This document shows positions 1-6,396 of a stretch of 20,415 nt of DNA, piece by piece (the stretch's first letter is position 1; each line of letters opens with the position of its first letter). The notes under the pieces are model-generated. The model did no database searches, was not told the DNA's origin, and saw nothing but the letters and a program-made list of their open reading frames with translations. The translations under genes were made by a program, and so were the position numbers. Source of the stretch: CAYRDK01 sp043819345 (GTDB taxonomy: Bacteria; Omnitrophota; Gorgyraeia; Velamenicoccales; Velamenicoccaceae); contig JBDREX010000057.1 in assembly GCA_043819345.1 (NCBI GenBank), positions 1 to 20,415 on the forward strand. Direction: 5' to 3'.

Positions 1-132
1 GGTGGTATTCTTTTTCTAGGCATGGGAGTATCTCCTTTGGTTTTAGCCGCGCTAACGGCTTTGGGTTTGAGTTGCTTACCAAAGAATACCTCATGCCCTT
101 ATTTTTATAAACTGAATTTACAGGAATTATAG
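1..132 (+). CDS. C-terminal end of an unidentified membrane protein (partial)
   Basis: An open frame runs from the first base to a TAG stop at 130-132 and gives 43 residues of a protein that begins outside the window. Roughly residues 1-25 are hydrophobic and glycine/alanine/leucine rich, containing GMGVSPLVLAALTALGLS, which looks like one transmembrane helix. A short polar tail with two cysteines follows (CLPKNTSC). I do not recognise the family; a small transporter or thiol-redox membrane protein would fit. It lies 58 bp upstream of the next gene on the same strand. A small imperfect hairpin (134-154, CCATAACC paired with GGTTATTGG) sits just after the stop, without a U-tract. Confidence 0.45.
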   Translation, partial: GGILFLGMGVSPLVLAALTALGLSCLPKNTSCPYFYKLNLQEL

Positions 133-190
133 TCCATAACCAACCGGTTATTGGCGTTATTTACATAAAGAGCCTTTAAAAGGGGGGTGC

Positions 191-877
191 ATGAAAAGAT
201 TTGTATGGGTTTTTGCATTTGGCTTATTTTTCGTATTGGCTTTGTATAACATTTTTTCCTATGAGTACGCCCTGCAGGGTTCATTGGAAAGTTTACGCAA
301 TAAGCTGAAAACGACTGCTACTAATGTTTCCAACGCTATTGATGCCGAAACACTGCTAAAAATTCCTCTAAAAACGGATGCTGATAAAACAGACGAGTAT
401 AAAACTATTTATAACTTCCTGTTGGATATGAAGGGGCGTCTTCCGGATATTAAATATATTTATATCATGACAGCGACAGACCAACCGGGTATTTTAAAAT
501 ATGTTGTTGATGCTGATCCGTTGCCTGAAATTGCGACTGCTAAGGGGCCGACAGCGTTTGCCGGGGATGAATACGACGCGCGAAATGTGCCGGCATTGCT
601 TGATGCTTTTAAAGGCTCTGCTGCTGATGAAGAGTTTGTCGTGGATGATTGGGGCGCTACTCTTTCAGGTTATGCCCCGATTTATGATAAGGGCAAAAAT
701 GTTGTTGCGATTCTGGGTGTGGATATGGATGCTTCACAGTTGCATAAGACACGAGAGATGACACAGAAGCTCTTGATTATTGTTTTGATAACGGGGATTA
801 TGTTTTTAATATCTGTTGTTTTTTTCTGCTTCAAGGCTGTGAAGGCTTCGAAAGAAGATGCTGAGGCGTATTCTTGA
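191..877 (+). CDS. Membrane-anchored periplasmic Cache/PDC-like sensor domain protein with no output domain
   Basis: This 228-residue protein has one transmembrane helix near the N-terminus (about residues 4-23), an extracytoplasmic region of about 165 residues, and a second helix (about 192-215) followed by a short charged tail ending DAEAYS. The middle region resembles Cache/PDC sensors: a long first helix, then a strand-rich part with YIYIMTA and the late motif SGYAPIYDKGKNVVAILGVD, typical of small-molecule sensing modules of histidine kinases, diguanylate cyclases and chemoreceptors. No HAMP, kinase or GGDEF region follows, and no other frame encodes one before the terminator at 968. It is therefore either a stand-alone sensor acting through a partner or a remnant. 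The start is supported by a purine-rich Shine-Dalgarno (AGGGGGG, 181-187). The ligand is unknown. Confidence 0.75.
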   Translation: MKRFVWVFAFGLFFVLALYNIFSYEYALQGSLESLRNKLKTTATNVSNAIDAETLLKIPLKTDADKTDEYKTIYNFLLDMKGRLPDIKYIYIMTATDQPGILKYVVDADPLPEIATAKGPTAFAGDEYDARNVPALLDAFKGSAADEEFVVDDWGATLSGYAPIYDKGKNVVAILGVDMDASQLHKTREMTQKLLIIVLITGIMFLISVVFFCFKAVKASKEDAEAYS

Positions 878-898
878 CAGGATTGATTTTTTGAGATA

Positions 899-953
899 GG
901 CTAGAACCATGATAAAGCTATAGTGGTGCCGTTTGAAGGGGTAAATCCGCCAC
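899..953 (+). other. Possible structured RNA leader upstream of the radical SAM gene
   Basis: This non-coding stretch can form alternative stems. GGC (899-901) plus ACCA (906-909) can pair with TGGTGCC (924-930). Alternatively GTGGTG (923-928) can pair with CGCCAC (948-953), and the two pairings share bases 923-928. A terminator hairpin follows at 968-1003. Two exclusive stems before a terminator resemble a switching leader. I could not match it to a known riboswitch; the phrase GATAAAGCTATAG is only loosely like part of the cyclic-di-GMP-I aptamer, and the other conserved parts of that aptamer are missing. Confidence 0.2.
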
Positions 954-967
954 ATAAAAATAATAAA

Positions 968-1003
968 AACCTTCGCTTTTAAAGGCGGAGGTTTTTTATT
1001 TTT
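968..1003 (+). terminator. Rho-independent terminator before the radical SAM gene
   Basis: The stem AACCTTCGC (968-976) pairs with GCGGAGGTT (985-993, one G-T wobble) around an 8-base loop, and the run TTTTTTATTTTT follows. It ends directly against the AGGAGG ribosome site (1004-1009) of the next gene, so it could either end the sensor transcript or act as an attenuator for the downstream gene. Confidence 0.7.
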
Positions 1004-1014
1004 AGGAGGATAAA

Positions 1015-2154
1015 ATGGCATTGACTATTAAAAAAGCACTTGATGTAGACGAAAAATTAACAATTTTGTCGCAAGATTCACGCTATGATTTGGCTTGTGC
1101 CTGCGCGGTACGGCCTGAAGAACATCGTCATCGTTCAAAAGATGATAAGTGGGTATATCCTGTTATTTTGCCGAATGGTCTTACCACATTTTTATTCAAA
1201 ACGCTTCTTTTCAATGAATGTGTTAATAACTGTAAATATTGTCCTTTAAGAGTTGGTTCTGATGTTCAGCGCTGCGGATTATCACCTGAGGAATTGGTAC
1301 AGGCTTTCCTTTCATATTATAAAGCTCGAAAAGTCAGTGGGCTTTTTCTAAGTAGCGCTGTCTTGGGTAGCCCGGATAGAACGATGGAGCAGATCAATCG
1401 CTCAGCATATATTTTACGCAGGATGAATTTTCGCGGTTATATCCATTTAAAAATAATTCCTGGAGCTTCAGATGCTGCGATTCAGCAGAGTGTTGCTTTA
1501 GCCAACGCTGTTTCTTTAAATATCGAAAGTCCGACAGAGGAGAGCTTTCGGTATCTGAGTACCACAAAAGATTTTTTGTCCGATGTTATCCGCCCGATTC
1601 ACTATATTAGCCGTTTGACAGAAAAAGGTTCTCGTTATGAAAAAGTTAAACATACAACACAGTTTGTTGTTGGCGCATCAAAAGAGACAGACAAAGAGAT
1701 TGTTTGGGCTTCAGGGAAGCTTTATAGCCAATTAGGCTTAGACCGGGTGTATTTCAGCGCTTATCAGCGCGGGGCAGGGGCTTTGGAATTACCCGGTGAA
1801 CATAGTATTGCTACTAACGCGGATATTCTTTCGCGTGAACATCGCCTTTATCAGGCGGATTGGCTGATGCGTAAATATGGTTTTAAAGCCAATGAGATTC
1901 CATTTGAAGCTAATGGATATTTATCTTTACAAGATGATCCTAAACAGGTATGGGCAAAGCTGCATCCGGAGTTTTTCCCTGTTAATGTTAACAAAGATGG
2001 CCGGTGGCGTTTGCTGCGGGTCCCTGGCTTGGGGCATGTTATGGTTGAACGTGTTCTCGCGTACAGGAGAAAAGGCATAAAAATTAAGTCTCTGGCGCAG
2101 TTGGCTAAGCTTAATAAGGTTTTAGCTAAAGCGGCCGATTTTATTACATTTTAA
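1015..2154 (+). CDS. Radical SAM protein, putative DNA modification/repair type (TIGR03916-like)
   Basis: This is a 379-residue radical SAM enzyme. The 4Fe-4S cluster motif is CX3CX2C at C69, C73 and C76 (NECVNNCKYCPLR), inside the phrase PNGLTTFLFKTLLFNECVNN that is characteristic of the family annotated as putative DNA modification/repair radical SAM protein. The middle part carries the usual barrel features: GLFLSSAV, HLKIIPGA, SLNIESPT. The C-terminus (about 333-372, LLRVPGLGHVMVERVLAYRR and onward) is a helix-hairpin-helix like region, consistent with DNA binding. In known genomes this family is usually paired with a uracil-DNA-glycosylase-like partner; no such gene lies next to it here. 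A strong AGGAGG (1004-1009) precedes the ATG. The family assignment rests on recall of motifs; the reaction is not established. Confidence 0.85.
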   Translation: MALTIKKALDVDEKLTILSQDSRYDLACACAVRPEEHRHRSKDDKWVYPVILPNGLTTFLFKTLLFNECVNNCKYCPLRVGSDVQRCGLSPEELVQAFLSYYKARKVSGLFLSSAVLGSPDRTMEQINRSAYILRRMNFRGYIHLKIIPGASDAAIQQSVALANAVSLNIESPTEESFRYLSTTKDFLSDVIRPIHYISRLTEKGSRYEKVKHTTQFVVGASKETDKEIVWASGKLYSQLGLDRVYFSAYQRGAGALELPGEHSIATNADILSREHRLYQADWLMRKYGFKANEIPFEANGYLSLQDDPKQVWAKLHPEFFPVNVNKDGRWRLLRVPGLGHVMVERVLAYRRKGIKIKSLAQLAKLNKVLAKAADFITF

Positions 2155-2366
2155 ACAAGGCCTTTAAAAATTTGTTCTGAGTGATATAATAAAATCCTTT
2201 AGCAGGGATTATGTTAGGGGGCTAGGCGTGATTTTGCGCATAGCTTGCTAAGAAAATCAGAAGATTGGTTTTAGTTGTCAAGTGTACGGGTTGTCGGGTT
2301 AGACTCGCGAACTGGCTGACTCGTAAACCCGGTAACACATTATTTAATTAATAGGAGGGTGTTTAG
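2155..2366 (+). repeat. Intergenic region with a degenerate octamer/palindromic element
   Basis: This 212-bp spacer holds a TATAAT box at 2185-2190 without a convincing -35 partner. It also holds an element at about 2282-2338 bounded by inverted ends: GTGT (2282-2285) with ACAC (2335-2338), and CGGGTT (2287-2292) with AACCCG (2326-2331). Inside it are two 8-bp units, GGGTTGTC (2288-2295) and GGGTTAGA (2296-2303), which look like degenerate members of the octamer family in the later repeat islands. Confidence 0.45.
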
Positions 2367-3116
2367 ATGTATAAGTTAGTTTTGATTCGTCATGGTGAAA
2401 GCGAATGGAATAAGGAAAATAGGTTTACTGGTTGGACGGATGTCGATTTGTCCGATAAAGGCAGGCAGGAGGCCAAAAAAGGCGGTGTGGTTCTAAAAAA
2501 AGAAGGTTTTGTTTTTGATGTGGCTTTTACGTCTGTTTTAAAAAGGGCTATCCGGACTCTCTGGACAGTTTTAGATGAGATGGATTTGATGTATATTCCT
2601 GTTTATAATTCCTGGCGGTTGAATGAACGTCATTATGGAGCTCTGCAGGGGTTGAATAAATCAGAAACAGCGGCCAAGTTTGGTGATGAGCAGGTCTTGA
2701 TTTGGCGCAGAAGTTATGATGTCCCACCGCCTAAGTTGGAAGCTAGCGATCCGCGTTGTCCTAAAAATGATCCGCGTTATAGAAATATGGATGAAAAAGA
2801 TATTCCTTTGACAGAATGTCTCAAAGATACGGTTGCAAGGTTTTTGCCTTATTGGCATGAGACGATAGCTCCGGCTATTAAGTCAGGCAAGCGTGTTGTT
2901 GTTGCCGCGCATGGCAATAGTTTGCGCGCTTTGGTGAAATATCTGGATAACATTTCGGAAGAAGATATTGTAAGCCTGAATATTCCAACAGGTATGCCGC
3001 TTGTTTATGAGCTTGATAGTGATTTGAAGCCGATTAAGAGTTATTACTTAGGCGACCCGGAAGAGGTGAAAAAGGCGATGGAAGCTGTGGCCGCTCAAGG
3101 GAAGGCTAAAAAGTAG
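2367..3116 (+). CDS. gpmA: 2,3-bisphosphoglycerate-dependent phosphoglycerate mutase
   Basis: A 249-residue cytosolic enzyme that interconverts 3-phosphoglycerate and 2-phosphoglycerate in glycolysis and gluconeogenesis. The histidine-phosphatase signature LIRHGESEWN carries the phospho-accepting His9 and neighbouring Arg8. NRFTGWTDVDLS, the acid residue Glu87 in NERHYGALQG, and His182 in AAHGNSLRALVKYL are all present, as is the closing SLNIPTGMPLVYEL. The length matches the bacterial dPGM family. An AGGAGG ribosome site (2353-2358) sets the start. The gene appears to be a single transcription unit, with a terminator directly downstream. Family identification is very secure. Confidence 0.97.
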   Translation: MYKLVLIRHGESEWNKENRFTGWTDVDLSDKGRQEAKKGGVVLKKEGFVFDVAFTSVLKRAIRTLWTVLDEMDLMYIPVYNSWRLNERHYGALQGLNKSETAAKFGDEQVLIWRRSYDVPPPKLEASDPRCPKNDPRYRNMDEKDIPLTECLKDTVARFLPYWHETIAPAIKSGKRVVVAAHGNSLRALVKYLDNISEEDIVSLNIPTGMPLVYELDSDLKPIKSYYLGDPEEVKKAMEAVAAQGKAKK

Positions 3117-3136
3117 GAATAGGTGTTGTTGGCTTG

Positions 3137-3176
3137 GCCCTCTGTGACAATTTTTGTTGCAGAGGGCTTTTTATTT
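3137..3176 (+). terminator. Rho-independent terminator of gpmA
   Basis: A perfect 8-bp stem, GCCCTCTG (3137-3144) with CAGAGGGC (3160-3167), is followed at once by TTTTTATTT. It lies 21 bp after the gpmA stop codon. Confidence 0.9.
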
Positions 3177-3201
3177 GTATATGATGAGGTAATAGTTGAG
3201 G

Positions 3202-3207
3202 TATAAT
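3202..3207 (+). promoter_or_regulatory. Candidate -10 box for the Met-rich secreted protein
   Basis: TATAAT sits 72 bp before the ATG at 3280, just after the gpmA terminator, where a new promoter would be expected. The nearest -35-like sequence (TTGTAT, 3175-3180) is 21 bp away, which is too far for a standard sigma-70 promoter, so the call is tentative. Confidence 0.35.
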
Positions 3208-3279
3208 GGTAAAAATGTTGTTGTATTGTAGTATGAAGACAAAAAACAAAATTTGATAGGCCAAAAAAAAGGGGGCGAG

Positions 3280-3693
3280 ATGAAGAAGCTTGTTTTAGTG
3301 GTTTTGGCAGGTTTGTTTTTAACCGCTTTTTCTTCTTATGCGAGGGCCGAAGATGTTGCACAGCAACAAGAGCAAATGGGTGCTACGATGAAGCATCATG
3401 AGGGAATGATGAAACATGATAAGATGAAGGATCCAGGCAAGATGGCAAAGATGTTTCGTGCGATGATGATTAAAAACATGGTAGCTACAGAAGATGGCGG
3501 TGTTATTGTGCTTGTGGGAAGTAAGCTTCAGAAATATGATAAAGATTTAGTTTTACAGAAAGAAGTAGAAATAAAAGTAGATGCGCAGGATATGCAGGAT
3601 ATGATGTCGCATTGCCCTATGAAAAATACCGGGCTGAAAGCCGAAAAAGAAGAGGCTGGAGAAGTTGTGTTGCCGACTGAAGTAAAAAAATAA
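3280..3693 (+). CDS. Secreted methionine/histidine-rich protein, possible metal binder
   Basis: This 137-residue protein has a clean Sec signal peptide (MKKLVLVVLAGLFLTAFSSY, then ARA|ED, cleavage after about residue 23). The mature part of about 114 residues contains 14 methionines and four histidines, concentrated in MKHHEGMMKHDKMK, MAKMFRAMM and the later MQDMMSHCPMKN. A short beta-type stretch (GGVIVLVGSKLQKYDKDLVL) lies between them. Clustered Met, His and Cys in an exported protein suggests binding of copper(I), silver or a similar metal, but no known metal-protein family was recognised. I chose ATG 3280 over the TTG at 3253 because the signal peptide then starts with MKK and a G-rich ribosome site (3271-3275) lies just upstream. 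Confidence 0.75.
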   Translation: MKKLVLVVLAGLFLTAFSSYARAEDVAQQQEQMGATMKHHEGMMKHDKMKDPGKMAKMFRAMMIKNMVATEDGGVIVLVGSKLQKYDKDLVLQKEVEIKVDAQDMQDMMSHCPMKNTGLKAEKEEAGEVVLPTEVKK

Positions 3694-3746
3694 TTTCGTG
3701 TCTCGAAAACGATGAAAGGCTGCTGCCTGCTTGATGGAGGTTTTCC

Positions 3747-3998
3747 GTGAGCGTAAAGTGTCCGCATTGCCATGATGAAGCTGTGTTGGAAGGCAAAATT
3801 TATAATCAGCCTGATTATATTAATCCCCCCGCCTATTTTAGGCCGGATAAAATAGCCTTTTTTCAGATTTTTAATTCTAATGTTCATTTGGGGAATAATT
3901 TTTTTGCCTGTTCATGCTGTGGGTTTATCTGGTCAAAAATTGATAGTCAGAAGCTACAGCGTTTTATTACGAGCCGAACGAATTCTTATGACATATAG
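3747..3998 (+). CDS. Small zinc-ribbon-like protein overlapping the mlaE start
   Basis: An 83-residue protein starting at GTG 3747 with a good ribosome site (GGAGG, 3736-3740). Two cysteine knuckles frame it: CPHC at residues 5-8 and CSCC at 55-58. This layout is typical of a single zinc ribbon of about 60 residues. No enzyme motif is visible. The last 11 bases overlap the start of the STAS-MlaE gene (ATG 3988). That gene has no ribosome site of its own, so translation of the two is probably coupled. The arrangement suggests a small regulator or assembly partner of the lipid-transport operon, but this is inference and the family was not identified. Confidence 0.65.
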   Translation: MSVKCPHCHDEAVLEGKIYNQPDYINPPAYFRPDKIAFFQIFNSNVHLGNNFFACSCCGFIWSKIDSQKLQRFITSRTNSYDI

Positions 3999-5130
3999 AA
4001 TAGAGTCAGGACAAAAGATTGTTTTTCGAAGTATCTCACCTGGCGTTCTTGAGGTTCAATTTTTTGGTGATTGGCTGATCGCTTCCAAAATTCCGCAGGT
4101 AGAAGAGATCATTTTACAATTGTCTTCCTACTCAGATATAAAGCAAATAAGTTTTGATGTTTCGCAAATGGCTAAATGGGATAGTAGTTTTGTTTCTTTT
4201 ATACTCCATTTTGTTAGAGTTGCTGAGAAAAAGGGCATTTTGTTTGCTGCAGATGGCCTGCCGCAGGGTGTGCAGAAATTGCTTTCTTTAGCCTTAAAAA
4301 AGCCTGAGGTAGCTACACCTGCGGCACTGCAACCGGAGTCATTTTTAGAAAAAGTTGGTTCAACAGTTTTACAGGTTCGGGTAAGCCTATTGTCTCTGTT
4401 GGATTTTTTAGGTTCTATTGTGATCGCTTTTGGGCGCCTGATTTCAGGAAAGGCTTTTTTCCGCTGGGATGATTTTGCGTTTATTGTTCAGCGGTGTGGT
4501 GCGGGGGCTTTGTTTCTTGTGTCTTTAATTAGCCTGTTGGTGGGTGTGATTTTGGCATTTGTCGGAGCCATACAGCTAAATGTTTTTGGTGCGCAAATTT
4601 ATATTGCGGATATTGTTGGCATCGCGATGGTGCGTGTTATGGGTGCGGTGATGACAGGTATCCTTATGTCCGGTAGGACGGGGGCGGCGTTTGCGGCTGA
4701 ATTGGGTATTATGCAGGTAAACGAAGAAATTGACGCGCTTAAGACGATAGGTATTTCTCCGGTTGAGTTTTTGGTCATGCCGCGTGTTTTGGCACTTCTT
4801 ATTATGATGCCCTTGTTAACGATTTATGCGGATCTTATGGGGATTTTAGGCGGTTATGTTGTCAGCGTTTGTGTCTTAGGCATTAATCCGGTTGAGTATC
4901 TGACGCATACTCAAACAGCTGTAAAATTGACTTATTTTTGGGTTGGACTTATACATAGCGTTGTTTTCGCTGTTATTATTTCCGTCGCTGGTTGCCTTTA
5001 TGGTATTAAGTGCAAGCGTAGCGCGCAAGCGGTTGGAGAGGCGACAACATCGGCAGTGGTTACGGCTATTGTTAGTATTGTCATCGCGACAGCCATTATA
5101 ACGTTTGTTTGTCAGGTGTTAGGAGTGTAG
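3988..5130 (+). CDS. mlaE: STAS-MlaE fusion: permease subunit of a phospholipid (MCE) ABC transporter
   Basis: This 380-residue inner-membrane protein joins a STAS domain (about residues 10-100, with ISFDVSQMAKWDSSFVSFIL resembling the MlaB core) to a MlaE permease (about 125-380). The permease shows five or more hydrophobic segments and the family signature around AAELGIMQVNEEIDALKTIG (238-255), followed by ISPVEFLVMPRVLA. In the Mla system the permease works with the MlaF ATPase, and MlaB is a separate STAS protein that regulates it; here the two are one chain. A longer frame opens at 3880, but its first 36 residues only read the zinc-ribbon gene in another frame and are not protein-like, so ATG 3988 was chosen. 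Confidence 0.93.
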   Translation: MTYRIESGQKIVFRSISPGVLEVQFFGDWLIASKIPQVEEIILQLSSYSDIKQISFDVSQMAKWDSSFVSFILHFVRVAEKKGILFAADGLPQGVQKLLSLALKKPEVATPAALQPESFLEKVGSTVLQVRVSLLSLLDFLGSIVIAFGRLISGKAFFRWDDFAFIVQRCGAGALFLVSLISLLVGVILAFVGAIQLNVFGAQIYIADIVGIAMVRVMGAVMTGILMSGRTGAAFAAELGIMQVNEEIDALKTIGISPVEFLVMPRVLALLIMMPLLTIYADLMGILGGYVVSVCVLGINPVEYLTHTQTAVKLTYFWVGLIHSVVFAVIISVAGCLYGIKCKRSAQAVGEATTSAVVTAIVSIVIATAIITFVCQVLGV

Positions 5131-5133
5131 TCT

Positions 5134-5892
5134 ATGCAGACAACAACTCAGTCAGTTATAGAAGTACGAAACCTTGATTTGTGTTATGATGACTATGTTG
5201 TTATGCGCGGTCTTAATTTCAGTGTGCAAAAGGGTGAAATTTTTATTGTTATGGGTGGCAGCGGATGTGGTAAAAGTACGCTCCTCAAAGCTTTAATAGG
5301 TCTAAAAGATCCTGTTAAAGGAGAGGTTTTCTATGATGGTAAAGATTTTTGGCAGGCCGATGAGATACAGCAGCAAAATATGATGCGTCGTTTCGGGGTG
5401 CTTTACCAAGGTGGTGCGCTCTGGAGTTCTCTGACATTAGAAGAAAATGTTGCTCTTCCGTTAGAGTTTTATACGCAATTGTCTTCTCAGCAAATTCATG
5501 AAATAGTCGCTTTTAAACTTTCATTAGTGGGTTTGGCCGGATATGAGAGTTTTTATCCATCAGAATTAAGCGGCGGGATGTGTAAGAGAGCGGGTTTGGC
5601 GAGGGCAATAGCATTAGATCCGGATATTATTTTTTTTGATGAGCCGTCGGCCGGATTAGATCCGGTGAGCGCGCGCATGCTTGATGATTTGATTATTCAG
5701 TTAAGAGATGCTTTGGGGGCTACGATTATTGTTGTGACACACGAGCTTGCCAGTATTTTTGCTATTGGTAATAACGCGATTTTTCTGGATGAGCAGCGTA
5801 AAACGATGACCGCTTACGGCAACCCAAAAGAATTATTGGCTAATTCAAAAGACCCCAAAGTGATTCAGTTTTTGACAAGGGGCCAGAGATAG
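5134..5892 (+). CDS. mlaF: MlaF-type ATPase of the phospholipid (MCE) ABC transporter
   Basis: A 252-residue cytosolic ABC ATPase that powers the MlaE permease. Walker A is GGSGCGKST (41-49), the Q-loop glutamine is Q92 in LYQGGALWSSLT, the ABC signature is LSGGMCKRAGLARA (145-158), Walker B is IIFFDE (165-170), followed by the D-loop SAGLDPVS, and the H-loop histidine is H203 in VVTHEL. FQ/YQGGALWSSLTV-type text and LSGGM are distinctive of MlaF over other ABC ATPases. It starts 3 bp after mlaE, with AGGAG at 5121-5125. The downstream half of the operon (mlaD) is separated from it by a 568-bp repeat island, which is unusual for this gene set. Confidence 0.95.
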   Translation: MQTTTQSVIEVRNLDLCYDDYVVMRGLNFSVQKGEIFIVMGGSGCGKSTLLKALIGLKDPVKGEVFYDGKDFWQADEIQQQNMMRRFGVLYQGGALWSSLTLEENVALPLEFYTQLSSQQIHEIVAFKLSLVGLAGYESFYPSELSGGMCKRAGLARAIALDPDIIFFDEPSAGLDPVSARMLDDLIIQLRDALGATIIVVTHELASIFAIGNNAIFLDEQRKTMTAYGNPKELLANSKDPKVIQFLTRGQR

Positions 5893-5904
5893 GGTATTAA
5901 CGTG

Positions 5905-5940
5905 ACTCCTGGCATAACCACTGGGAAGATTCAAAGAATC
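5905..5940 (+). repeat. HA hairpin element, copy 1, truncated
   Basis: The first 36 bases match the other HA copies exactly (ACTCCTGGCATAACCACTGG then GAAGATTCAAAGAATC). The match breaks at GAATC, where the octamer/heptamer block begins. The expected remaining right end (GGAGTAAATTCG) reappears at 6133, after that block. Confidence 0.85.
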
Positions 5941-5961
5941 AATGAAAAATAAAAGCAAAAC

Positions 5962-6001
5962 GTGTTTGCGAGTTGACGGGTTTGCGGGTTGACGGGTAAA
6001 A
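5962..6001 (+). repeat. Octamer array (5 units) in the mlaF-mlaD spacer
   Basis: Consecutive 8-bp units are GTGTTTGC, GAGTTGAC, GGGTTTGC, GGGTTGAC and GGGTAAAA. The last, A-rich, form also closes the arrays at 13548 and 19385. Two further units (GGGTTGAT and GGGTAAAA) lie at 6113-6128. Confidence 0.85.
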
Positions 6002-6012
6002 ACAAAAAACAC

Positions 6013-6061
6013 CAGTTACCAGTTACCAGACGACAGAGAACAGACGACAGATGACAGAAAC
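6013..6061 (+). repeat. Heptamer CAG-NNNN array
   Basis: Seven consecutive 7-bp units each begin with CAG: CAGTTAC twice, then CAGACGA, CAGAGAA, CAGACGA, CAGATGA and CAGAAAC. A low-complexity AAAAACA/ACAGAAA tract follows to about 6110. A near copy lies at 13567-13615. Confidence 0.85.
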
Positions 6062-6143
6062 AAAAACAAAAACAGAAAATACAGAAACAAAAGCAAAACA
6101 AAAAGCAAAAACGGGTTGATGGGTAAAAGCACGGAGTAAATTC

Positions 6144-6188
6144 GCGCAGATAACTTACTCACGTCTTTGACGTTCGTAAGTTATGCGC
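6144..6188 (+). repeat. HB1 hairpin, copy 1
   Basis: A 45-base hairpin: GCGC pairs with GCGC, ATAACTTAC with GTAAGTTAT, and ACGTC with GACGT around a TTT loop. A two-base bulge (AG) sits on the left arm and a TC/TC internal mismatch in the stem. Confidence 0.9.
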
Positions 6189-6206
6189 TCATTGAGGAAT
6201 AAACTA

Positions 6207-6263
6207 ACTCCTGGCATAACCACTGGGAAGATTCAAAGAATCTTCCTCAGTATGCTGTGAGAG
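6207..6263 (+). repeat. HA hairpin, copy 2
   Basis: The imperfect hairpin is centred on GGAAGATTC-AAA-GAATCTTCC, extended by CTG/CAG and GCATA/TATGC. The outer right end reads GAGAGT instead of GGAGT, so the last pairing with ACTCC is weakened in this copy. Confidence 0.88.
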
Positions 6264-6270
6264 TAAATTC

Positions 6271-6315
6271 GCGCAGATAACTTACTCACGTCTTTGACGT
6301 TCGTAAGTTATGCGC
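6271..6315 (+). repeat. HB1 hairpin, copy 2
   Basis: Identical to copy 1 and placed 127 bp after it, with the same AG bulge and inner ACGTC/GACGT stem. Confidence 0.9.
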
Positions 6316-6333
6316 TCATTGAGGAATAAACTA

Positions 6334-6390
6334 ACTCCTGGCATAACCACTGGGAAGATTCAAAGAATCTTCCTCAGTATGCTGCGGAGT
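6334..6390 (+). repeat. HA hairpin, copy 3
   Basis: A complete copy: ACTCC (6334-6338) pairs with GGAGT (6386-6390), GCATA with TATGC, and the 9-bp core GGAAGATTC with GAATCTTCC. It is identical to the copy at 13946-14002. Confidence 0.9.
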
Positions 6391-6396
6391 AAATTC

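Noticed and set aside
899..953. Cyclic-di-GMP-I riboswitch
   Set aside because: Only the phrase AAAGCTATAG is suggestive; the conserved first hairpin with its GNRA-type loop and the other core bases are missing. It is kept only as an unassigned possible leader.
806..1021. A 71-residue minus-strand frame across the terminator region
   Set aside because: It overlaps the sensor gene end, the terminator and the next gene start. Its composition is not protein-like and no ribosome site is visible.
3880..3987. N-terminal extension of MlaE starting at 3880
   Set aside because: These 36 residues are an out-of-frame reading of the zinc-ribbon gene, with no ribosome site. The STAS domain is complete from ATG 3988.
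5905..5940. Rho-independent terminator after mlaF
   Set aside because: The truncated HA hairpin has a 5-bp GATTC/GAATC stem and no U-tract, so it is unlikely to stop transcription.
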